From NCBI GenBank assembly GCA_038323835.1, contig JBBQHI010000011.1:1-64000 (forward strand): DNA of 64,000 nucleotides. The letters run 5' to 3'. Source of the stretch: JACVRW01 sp038323835 (GTDB lineage Bacteria; Actinomycetota; Thermoleophilia; Solirubrobacterales; Thermoleophilaceae). The position numbers were made by a program, and so were the translations under genes. The notes under the pieces were generated by a model. That model worked only from the letters and a program-made list of their open reading frames with translations, was not told where the DNA came from and ran no database searches. This document shows positions 48,002-64,000 of the stretch, one piece after another (the stretch's first letter is position 1; each line of letters opens with the position of its first letter).

Positions 48002-48555
48002 GGCGCTCGCTTGGCGGAAGCCGCCGGCTCGGCCGGCGGCGCACCGATGTTGTCCGTCTTGCCGCAGCGGCCTCCGTGGCGGTGATAGCGGGGGCGGACT
48101 CGGTGATCCGCTTCCGCCCGCCGCGCTGGATCCTGATCGCTGCCTTCGACCACCCGGCCCACCTGGCCACGGCGGCGCTCATCGCGCTCAACCTCCCGCC
48201 GCGCTCGAGGAGCTGGCACGCCGGCTTCATGGCGGGTGCCCTGCTCCCCGACGCGGACCACGTTCCGCTCGCCCTGGCCGAGGAGAAGCCGGGCATGATG
48301 GACTCGCGCCCGGCCACGCACTGCGCCGCCGCCACCGTGCCGCTCTTCGCTCTGGCCCGCGCATCGGGGAGCGAGCCGATCTCCGGGGCCGCGTGGGGCA
48401 CCCTCGCCCACCTGGTCCGCGACATCGCCGTGGGACCCGGGGTGCCGCTCTGGAGCCCGGTCCGGCGCGACGATGTTCGCCTGCCCTACCCGCTCTATGC
48501 GGCAGCTCTTCTGGCGCTCGCGCTCATGGCGGTGCGACCGAGCCGGGCAAGATGA
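47998..48555 (+). CDS. YdjM/DUF457-like membrane protein; N terminus encoded by a repeat element
   Basis: About 185 residues with several hydrophobic helices and a conserved His/Asp pattern (FDHPAHLATAALIALNL, GALLPDADHVPLAL, THCAAATVPLFALARA) like that of YdjM/DUF457 membrane-bound hydrolase-like proteins. The GTG overlaps the VOC stop. The first 18 residues (LGGSRRLGRRRTDVV) are read from a family B palindromic element; without it the next start would be a GTG near 48077. The assignment by eye is moderate. Confidence 0.65.
   Translation: MRRSLGGSRRLGRRRTDVVRLAAAASVAVIAGADSVIRFRPPRWILIAAFDHPAHLATAALIALNLPPRSRSWHAGFMAGALLPDADHVPLALAEEKPGMMDSRPATHCAAATVPLFALARASGSEPISGAAWGTLAHLVRDIAVGPGVPLWSPVRRDDVRLPYPLYAAALLALALMAVRPSRAR
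48011..48049 (+). repeat. Palindromic element, family B, inside a membrane-protein gene
   Basis: TTGGCGGAA, a 9-bp stem GCCGCCGGC/GCCGGCGGC with a TCG loop, then GCACCGATG. The stem differs from the 21051 copies at paired positions but remains perfectly complementary. It is translated as part of the gene. Confidence 0.8.
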
Positions 48556-48658
48556 GGTTCCGATCGCTAGAGTCTGAAAAGGCCTATAGCCGAAGCCGTC
48601 CCTAGCAGTGCCCCGGCACATATATCCGGTGTCTCGGGACGGGGTCCGTGATGGCCAC

Positions 48659-48678
48659 GCCGCTCCTTCGGGAGCGGC
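48659..48678 (+). terminator. Hairpin upstream of the rpoB promoter
   Basis: Perfect 8-bp stem GCCGCTCC/GGAGCGGC with a TTCG tetraloop, 104 bases after the upstream gene and 9 bases before the rpoB -35. Insulating terminator is likely. Confidence 0.6.
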
Positions 48679-48687
48679 AACCGCCCC

Positions 48688-48718
48688 TTGACGGGGGCGG
48701 AGACTCGTCTGCTATTCT
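48688..48718 (+). promoter_or_regulatory. rpoB promoter
   Basis: -35 TTGACG at 48688-48693 and -10 TATTCT at 48713-48718 (19-base spacer) or CTATTC one base earlier (18). Initiation near 48725 gives a leader of about 60 bases ending in AAGGAG. Confidence 0.65.
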
Positions 48719-48783
48719 GGTCGGTCGCGCTTTGCGCCCGCCTCGCCTGTCCTCGAAGTTCGGATTCTTAAGGAGTTGCCGCT

Positions 48784-52389
<3,606 letters not shown>

Positions 52390-52449
52390 GCCCTCGGCCG
52401 TTCCCCGCGACCCACTGAAGACGCACTAGAGAGAGAAACCAAATCGTGC

Positions 52450-52469
52450 GCACTCGGCCAGCCGAGTGC
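52450..52469 (+). other. Perfect palindrome between rpoB and rpoC
   Basis: A 9-bp inverted repeat GCACTCGGC/GCCGAGTGC with a 2-base spacer in the 100-base rpoB-rpoC gap, 20 bases before the rpoC start. It could be a processing site, a partial attenuator or a degenerate repeat element. Confidence 0.55.
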
Positions 52470-52489
52470 TTCGCAGAAAAGGGATCAAT

Positions 52490-56563
<4,074 letters not shown>

Positions 56564-56573
56564 GGAGGAGGTG

Positions 56574-56596
56574 CGGGCCCGCGCTCAGCGGGCCCG
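56574..56596 (+). terminator. Bidirectional hairpin terminator after rpoC
   Basis: Perfect 9-bp stem CGGGCCCGC/GCGGGCCCG with a 5-base loop, beginning 10 bases after the rpoC stop. The stop of the converging small-protein gene lies in its loop, so it may serve both strands. No T tract. Confidence 0.6.
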
Positions 56597-56764
56597 TGCC
56601 GACTTCAGCGCCTTCTTGGGCGCCGTCACCAGATACGAACGGCTCCCGAGCTGCTCGGCGTGGCCGTTCTTGGCCAGTCGCTTCATGACAACCGGGCAGC
56701 GCTTGCAGCGCGGGCCCGACTTGCAGCAGCGCTTCTTGCTCTTGACGGTGCGGGCGGCGGGCAC
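56585..56764 (-). CDS. Small Cys/Lys-rich protein, unknown function
   Basis: A 59-residue basic protein. The core KSKKRCCKSGPRCKRCPVVM has four cysteines in a CC...C..C pattern suitable for a zinc or metal site, followed by a short helix (KRLAKNGHAEQLG) and a beta segment (RSYLVT). Similar small actinobacterial proteins are familiar, with no known role; nucleic-acid binding is a guess from charge and cysteines. GTG at 56764. Lies 23 bases after the HAD gene on the same strand, so possibly co-transcribed. Confidence 0.68.
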   Translation of the reverse strand: MPAARTVKSKKRCCKSGPRCKRCPVVMKRLAKNGHAEQLGSRSYLVTAPKKALKSARAR

Positions 56765-56787
56765 GGACGCCGCACGGTAGCAGTGTC

Positions 56788-57303
56788 TTAGGTGTCCCTA
56801 ACTTGCGCGACGATCTCGTCCGCCCATTCCACCAGCTCGTCCACGTGCTCATCCGTGAGCCCGACCGGTGGCAGGGTCTCCACCAGCATCGTCGGGGCCG
56901 CCCTGGACTCCGCCCATTCGCGGCAGTTCTCGTCGATGTTGTCGTCGATCCAGGCCGCCGGGCGGTCGCCCGAGTACTCGCTGATGGCGTCCAGTTTCCA
57001 GTGGGCCGAGCCGAACACGGCCCGGCCGTCGAAGACGAGCGTCGGGAGGTCCCTGAAGGAGAGCTCCAGCAGGTGCGGCAGGTGCTCGTTCGCCCGCTCC
57101 TCCCAGCCCGTTGCCCACACCAGCTCGAAGTGGTGCGACAGGGCCTCGAGCCGTTTCCCTACGCTGAGGGGGATGCAATGCGCCACCCCGTCGATCCAGT
57201 GCAGCGGGCCCGGCAGCTCCTGTATGTCAGGGGCGAAACCGAAGAGGCTCACCACCCCGTCGACGTCGACGAAGAGGATCGGGCGGTTTGTGTGATTCGT
57301 CAC
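56788..57303 (-). CDS. HAD-like hydrolase domain protein
   Basis: A 171-residue protein with the HAD motif I DVDGV (Asp13 and Asp15 in ILFVDVDGVVSLF), motif II-like WATGWEERAN and a late acidic motif WIDDNIDE. It is a single-domain phosphatase-like protein with no separate cap; substrate unknown. ATG at 57303. The upstream region carries two copies of ACCGGGGTAT. Confidence 0.82.
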   Translation of the reverse strand: MTNHTNRPILFVDVDGVVSLFGFAPDIQELPGPLHWIDGVAHCIPLSVGKRLEALSHHFELVWATGWEERANEHLPHLLELSFRDLPTLVFDGRAVFGSAHWKLDAISEYSGDRPAAWIDDNIDENCREWAESRAAPTMLVETLPPVGLTDEHVDELVEWADEIVAQVRDT

Positions 57304-57333
57304 CGGGGTATCGCAATCTCGTAACCGGGGTAT
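57302..57333. repeat. Two direct repeats at the HAD gene start
   Basis: ACCGGGGTAT occurs at 57302-57311 and 57324-57333, 22 bases apart, about two helical turns. The spacing suits binding of a regulator on one face of DNA near the HAD promoter. Confidence 0.4.
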
Positions 57334-57471
57334 GAATAGACGTACGACCTTGGCGCCTTCTCATTCAAGCGGCAGGCGCGCCGGCCGATACCTCGAATAG
57401 CGGAAGGGACCGCCGCCATCGACTCCCTTTCCCCCGTACTGTTTCCCGAACCGGATTCTTAAGCCTTCCAC

Positions 57472-58338
57472 GTGACTATTGAAGTAGGCATTCTCCTAGC
57501 GCTTCTCTGCGCCCTCACCACGAACTTCGGCTTCCTGCTGAAGCACCGCGGTGCCTGCGCGGCCCCCGACGTGAGCCTGAGCCACCCGGTTCGCAGCGCC
57601 GTGGGCCTCTTCCGGTCCAAGTTCTTCGCGCTGGGAATGCTCGTGGCCCTCGGGGCGTGGATCCTCCACGTGGGCGCCCTCGCCCTCGCGCCGCTCTCGC
57701 TCGTTCAGGCCGTGATCTCCGGAGGCCTCGTCTTCCTCACCGTCATCGCCGAGCGCTGGTTCGGCTGCTCCGTGGGCATCCGCCAGTGGGCCGGCGTGGG
57801 CCTCACCGCACTGGGCCTCGTTCTCCTGGCGGTCACCCTGCCGGGCGGCGAGGGAGCCAACTCCGGCTACTCCACGGCCGCCATGGTGGCCTTCGAGTCG
57901 GCGCTGCTCGCTCTCGGCGCCTTCCTCGTCCTCTCCCCGGCCCTCGACTCCCACGAGCACCACGGCGTGATGCTCGGCATTGCGGCCGGCATCCTCTTCG
58001 GCGTCTCCGACGTCGCCATCAAGGCCCTCACCGGCACCGTCGGCTCCAACGGCGCGCTCGGCCTGGTCTCGCCCTGGCTTGTCACCTGCATCATCGCCTC
58101 CGTCATCGCCTTCTACGCGTCCGCACGCGGGCTCCAGAAGGGCGAGGCGGTGCCAGTGATCACGCTCACCAGCGCCGCGGCCAACGTCACTGCCATCGGC
58201 GGCGGCATCCTCGTGTTCGGTGACCCGATGCCGAACGACCCGCTCGGCATCGTCGTCCAGAGCTTCGCCTTCGTGCTGGTGATCGCGGCCGCCGCCATCA
58301 CCCCCGCACCCCTCCGCGCCGCCTCGGCTGACCGATAG
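57472..58338 (+). CDS. DMT-superfamily transporter
   Basis: A 288-residue membrane protein with nine or ten helices (LLALLCALTTNFGFLLKHRG, VALGAWILHVGALALAPLSL, VQSFAFVLVIAAAAITP). Layout is that of drug/metabolite transporters, including a duplicated half and the LxxVQAVISGGLVF element after helix 3. Substrate unknown. GTG start at 57472. A third-type repeat lies 28 bases after the stop, between it and rpsL. Confidence 0.83.
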   Translation: MTIEVGILLALLCALTTNFGFLLKHRGACAAPDVSLSHPVRSAVGLFRSKFFALGMLVALGAWILHVGALALAPLSLVQAVISGGLVFLTVIAERWFGCSVGIRQWAGVGLTALGLVLLAVTLPGGEGANSGYSTAAMVAFESALLALGAFLVLSPALDSHEHHGVMLGIAAGILFGVSDVAIKALTGTVGSNGALGLVSPWLVTCIIASVIAFYASARGLQKGEAVPVITLTSAAANVTAIGGGILVFGDPMPNDPLGIVVQSFAFVLVIAAAAITPAPLRAASADR

Positions 58339-58366
58339 GCGTCCTGGCGGGGGTCATCGGTCGCTT

Positions 58367-58414
58367 GCGTGCGGAGCACGCGTCGCTCCCTGCTTCCCCC
58401 ACCATGCCTGCCTC
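58367..58414. repeat. Dispersed repeat, family C, copy 1 (upstream of rpsL)
   Basis: A stretch starting GCGTGCGGAGCACG and ending CACCATGCCTGCCTCC matches 59380-59428 at most positions. GTGC-GGA-GCAC forms a small hairpin. Copy 1 lies between the DMT transporter and rpsL. Confidence 0.65.
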
Positions 58415-58474
58415 CGGTCAGCCGAGGCTTGCTCCGCCTGACAGAACGGGTGCGCTGCTAGGATCCCGCGCCGC

Positions 58475-58870
58475 ATGCCAAGCATCAATCAGCTCGTCCG
58501 CAAGGGCCGCGTGAAGCCCAAGAAGAAGGTCTCCACGCCAGGTCTCAAGTCCGGCCAGGGACGCAAGCGGCGCATCGCCGCCCCCCAGCGCCGTGGGGTC
58601 TGCACCCGCGTGTACACCACCACGCCCAAGAAGCCGAACTCCGCGCTGCGCAAGGTGGCACGCGTCCGGCTCACGAACGGCATGGAGGTCACCACCTATA
58701 TCCCCGGCGAGGGCCACAACCTCCAGGAGCACTCCGTGGTGCTCGTGCGAGGCGGACGGGTCAAGGATCTTCCGGGCGTCCGGTACAAGGTCGTGCGCGG
58801 AACCCTGGACGCCGCCGGCGTCTCGGACCGAAAGAAGGCGCGCTCGCAGTACGGAGCGAAGGCCCGCTAG
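58475..58870 (+). CDS. rpsL: 30S ribosomal protein S12
   Basis: A 131-residue S12. The N terminus MPSINQLVRKGRVKPKKK and the loop TTPKKPNSALRKVARVRLTN are conserved; the lysine mutated in streptomycin resistance is wild type. A TAGGAT hexamer 10 bases before the ATG and the lack of a ribosome-binding site suggest a leaderless or near-leaderless transcript. Its stop shares a base with the rpsG start. Confidence 0.97.
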   Translation: MPSINQLVRKGRVKPKKKVSTPGLKSGQGRKRRIAAPQRRGVCTRVYTTTPKKPNSALRKVARVRLTNGMEVTTYIPGEGHNLQEHSVVLVRGGRVKDLPGVRYKVVRGTLDAAGVSDRKKARSQYGAKAR

Positions 58871-59340
58871 TGCCGCGCCGCGCCGCCGCAGCGATCCGGC
58901 CGGTCGAGGCCGACCCCATGTACGGGTCGAAGCTCGTGACCCAGGTCATCAACAAGGTGATGACCGACGGCAAGAAGTCCACCGCCGAGAAGATCGTCTA
59001 CGACGCCCTCGACATCCTCTCCCGGCGCACCAAGCAGGACCCGGTGCCCGCACTCGAGGACTCGATCAAGGCGCTGACCCCCGTTCTCGAGGTCCGCTCC
59101 CGCCGCGTCGGAGGCGCCACCTACCAGGTGCCCGTCGAAGTGCCGTCGCCCCGGGCGCGTACGCTCGCCGTGCGCTGGCTCGTGGAGTTCTCGCGCAACC
59201 GGCGCGAGAAGACGATGGCCGAGCGCCTCGCCGGCGAGCTCGGCGACGCCCAGTCCCAGCAGGGCGGGGCGTACAAGCGGAAGGACGACATCTTCCGCAT
59301 GGCTCAGGCCAACAAGGCCTTCGCCCACTACCGCTGGTAA
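58870..59340 (+). CDS. rpsG: 30S ribosomal protein S7
   Basis: A 156-residue S7, which nucleates assembly of the 30S head. Conserved parts include DPMYGSKLVTQVINKVMTDG, the EVRSRRVGGATYQVPVEV hairpin and RWLVEFSRNRREKTMAERLA. GTG start overlaps the rpsL stop by one base. FusA does not follow directly; an opposite-strand gene and repeat sequence intervene. Confidence 0.97.
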   Translation: MPRRAAAAIRPVEADPMYGSKLVTQVINKVMTDGKKSTAEKIVYDALDILSRRTKQDPVPALEDSIKALTPVLEVRSRRVGGATYQVPVEVPSPRARTLAVRWLVEFSRNRREKTMAERLAGELGDAQSQQGGAYKRKDDIFRMAQANKAFAHYRW

Positions 59341-59379
59341 CAGCAGCGCGCTAGGCGCCGCCTGGCGATGTCCTCGGCC

Positions 59380-59428
59380 GCGTGCGGAGCACTGCGGCCT
59401 CCCTGCGTCCCCCGCCATGCTTGCTCCT
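59380..59428. repeat. Dispersed repeat, family C, copy 2 (downstream of rpsG)
   Basis: Matches the copy at 58367-58414: GCGTGCGGAGCAC, CTCCCTGC, TCCCCC and CCATGC blocks are shared. It starts 40 bases after the rpsG stop, so the two copies bracket rpsL-rpsG. Confidence 0.65.
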
Positions 59429-59477
59429 GCATCGGCTGTTCCCAGCGGTGAGCGCCGACTTGGCGGCTTCGCCACGA

Positions 59478-59969
59478 CTAGCGATCCCCCGGCGGCGCCG
59501 GGGGGCGACCTCGCGCCGAAAGTCCCGCCGCTCCGGCCAGGATCGTCAGCACCCCTCCGAACGCGGCCAGCCACAGGCCTGCGCCGGGCTGGGCGGAGGC
59601 GCCGGCGAAGTCGCGCCCGATCACTCCGGTGTCGTTCGAGGCGGGCAGGTCGACCAGGACTGTGATGCCCGCGGCCACGGCTCCGAAGGCCACCAGGGCC
59701 GCGGCGGCGGGGCGGGAGCCGCCGCGCCATGCGCCCAGGGCCATCAGGACCACGGCCAGTGCGAGTAGCGGGAACACGATGCTGTGGCGTTCGAAGCCGG
59801 TCTGGACGCAGCGGTCGGCCAGGATGGGGTCCGTGTCGTTCAGCTGCTCGCAGCTGCCGCTGGCCACGTCCACCGAGATCACGGTTGCGAAGGCCGAGCT
59901 GAGCAACATCAGGGCGCCGGCCGCGGCGAGTATCGGGAGGAGCAGCGGGCGGCCTCTCGAATCCCGCAT
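59478..59969 (-). CDS. Four-helix membrane protein, function unknown
   Basis: About 163 residues with four predicted helices (LLPILAAAGALMLLSSAF, HSIVFPLLALAVVLMALGAW, AAAALVAFGAVAAGITVLV, GLWLAAFGGVLTILAGAAGL). Two cysteines lie in an external loop (GSCEQLNDTDPILADRCVQ), likely a disulfide. No family was recognised. ATG at 59969 opens MRDSRGRPLLLPI; no clear ribosome-binding site. It lies on the opposite strand inside the interrupted str operon. Confidence 0.68.
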   Translation of the reverse strand: MRDSRGRPLLLPILAAAGALMLLSSAFATVISVDVASGSCEQLNDTDPILADRCVQTGFERHSIVFPLLALAVVLMALGAWRGGSRPAAAALVAFGAVAAGITVLVDLPASNDTGVIGRDFAGASAQPGAGLWLAAFGGVLTILAGAAGLSARGRPPAPPGDR

Positions 59970-60131
59970 GGGGAGGGAAAATCGTCCCGATCGGCGCTTC
60001 GTATGCCTGCTACCATCATTCGTCGCTTCGCGGCGGGACTTCTTCCCTCCGTGATGCCGCTCAGCCACGTGGTCCAAAGGGCTGCGGCGAGCGGGCTCGA
60101 AGCTTGATGGAGGCTCCTAACAAATAAGACA

Positions 60132-60192
60132 GTTCCGGGCAATTCCTCCACGCAGCACCGGGCCCGGCAAGGGTCTTTTTTCTGCCCGGAAC
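60132..60192 (+). promoter_or_regulatory. Structured leader upstream of fusA
   Basis: A perfect 10-bp inverted repeat GTTCCGGGCA (60132-60141) and TGCCCGGAAC (60183-60192) encloses a CCGGGCCCGG palindrome and a TTTTTT tract, ending 19 bases before the fusA ATG. The nested structure suggests a leader RNA regulating fusA-tuf, or a terminator for upstream transcription. Confidence 0.5.
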
Positions 60193-60211
60193 CAGTACTA
60201 GCGAGAAGAAC

Positions 60212-62323
<2,112 letters not shown>

Positions 62324-62384
62324 GGCCGCTCGCGGGTCGGCCAGGCCGACTGCGGGCAATTGAAGTTACGAGTATGTTTCGCTA

Positions 62385-62404
62385 GTTCGGGCCAGGTCCC
62401 GAAC
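62385..62404 (+). other. Hairpin between fusA and tuf
   Basis: Perfect 7-bp inverted repeat GTTCGGG/CCCGAAC with a 6-base loop, midway in the 108-base fusA-tuf gap. It may tune the relative levels of EF-G and EF-Tu. Confidence 0.45.
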
Positions 62405-62431
62405 GGGAATCTTTGAAAGGAGCAGTTCGGA

Positions 62432-63619
<1,188 letters not shown>

Positions 63620-63645
63620 GGGGTCTGACGAAAGACACCCTTCTC

Positions 63646-63676
63646 GGGGGCGGGCAGCAGTCATAGGCCCGCCCCC
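63646..63676 (+). terminator. Hairpin between tuf and rpsJ
   Basis: Perfect 10-bp stem GGGGGCGGGC/GCCCGCCCCC with an 11-base loop, 26 bases after tuf and 15 before rpsJ. Terminator of the str segment or part of the S10-operon leader. Confidence 0.55.
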
Positions 63677-63691
63677 AAGCCTGTAAAGACC

Positions 63692-64000
63692 ATGGCCACA
63701 CTCACTCAGAACAAGATTCGCATCCGGCTCAAGGCCTACGACCACTCGGCGATCGAGACGGCGGCCAAGGAGATCGTGGAGACCGCCGTGCGCACCGGCG
63801 CCTCGGTGTCCGGTCCCGTGCCGCTGCCCACCGAGAAGAACGTGTACTGCGTGGTGCGCGGGCCCTTCAAGGACAAGGACTCGCGCGAGCACTTCGAGAT
63901 CCGCACGCACAAGCGCCTGATCGACATCCTCCAGCCCACCCCGAAGACCGTGGACTCGCTCCAGCGCCTGGACCATCTCCCGGCCGGCGTGGACATCCAG
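63692..64000 (+). CDS. rpsJ: 30S ribosomal protein S10 (3' end beyond window)
   Basis: The first 103 residues of S10, first gene of the S10 ribosomal operon. The sequence MATLTQNKIRIRLKAYDHSA, then VPLPTEKNVYCVVRGPFKDK, SREHFEIRTHKRLIDI and the final PAGVDIQ is conserved; only the last few residues lie past base 64000. S10 also serves as NusE in antitermination with NusG, encoded at 44597. ATG at 63692. Confidence 0.95.
   Translation, partial: MATLTQNKIRIRLKAYDHSAIETAAKEIVETAVRTGASVSGPVPLPTEKNVYCVVRGPFKDKDSREHFEIRTHKRLIDILQPTPKTVDSLQRLDHLPAGVDIQ

Overview
The window is a high-GC chromosome segment from an actinobacterium, most plausibly class Thermoleophilia (Solirubrobacterales-like). The basis is inference: very high GC, frequent GTG and TTG starts with 4-base start/stop overlaps, an actinobacterial-type primary sigma factor, a beta' subunit without the large gammaproteobacterial insertions, an actinobacterial c-di-AMP riboswitch, and secreted proteins with collagen-like or CxGxxCP-type signatures common in that class. 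No plasmid, phage, IS or CRISPR signature was seen.

Layout. 1-5953: a tightly overlapping chemosensory operon (receptor tail, CheW, CheA-REC, CheB, CheR-TPR, REC-GGDEF) with the gene content of a Wsp-type system ending in a diguanylate cyclase. 5966-10804: sugar-nucleotide epimerase, PLP decarboxylase, tmk-holB, and a DUF192-membrane protein, followed by tRNA-Thr(CGU). 11023-20410: secreted beta-helix protein, lipoprotein, S33 peptidase, EamA transporter, GFA protein, alkylsulfatase and typA. 20432-31538: a secreted metalloprotease-like protein, two NarL-type regulators with a divergent soluble histidine kinase, a GH5 glycosidase, serine hydrolase, PASTA lipoprotein, Ser/Thr kinase, and an NlpC/P60 cell-wall hydrolase behind a c-di-AMP riboswitch. 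31610-38851: a VTT membrane protein, a small-TM/ApbE/ferric-reductase operon, pgsA, folE2, the primary sigma factor, and tRNA-Tyr and tRNA-Thr(GGU). 38953-43714: a patch with decayed and frameshifted genes (two 5' gene stumps fused tail to tail, a collagen-like protein, a DHA2 transporter), then an SDR and two SnoaL-like proteins. 43827-64000: the transcription/translation block rpmG-secE-nusG-rplK-rplA-[L10 leader]-rplJ-rplL, rpoB-rpoC, rpsL-rpsG, fusA-tuf and the start of the S10 operon (rpsJ). Unrelated genes sit between rplL and rpoB, between rpoC and rpsL, and between rpsG and fusA.

The most unusual signal is a set of short dispersed palindromic elements of about 40-50 bp. Two related families have covarying stems. 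They lie between genes, inside genes (they encode the N terminus of holB and of a membrane protein), supply stop codons, occur in tandem, and in one place a complete 48-bp copy sits precisely inside the stem of another copy. This looks like a mobile REP-like element. A third repeat pair lies downstream of the DMT transporter gene and downstream of rpsG, so it brackets rpsL-rpsG.
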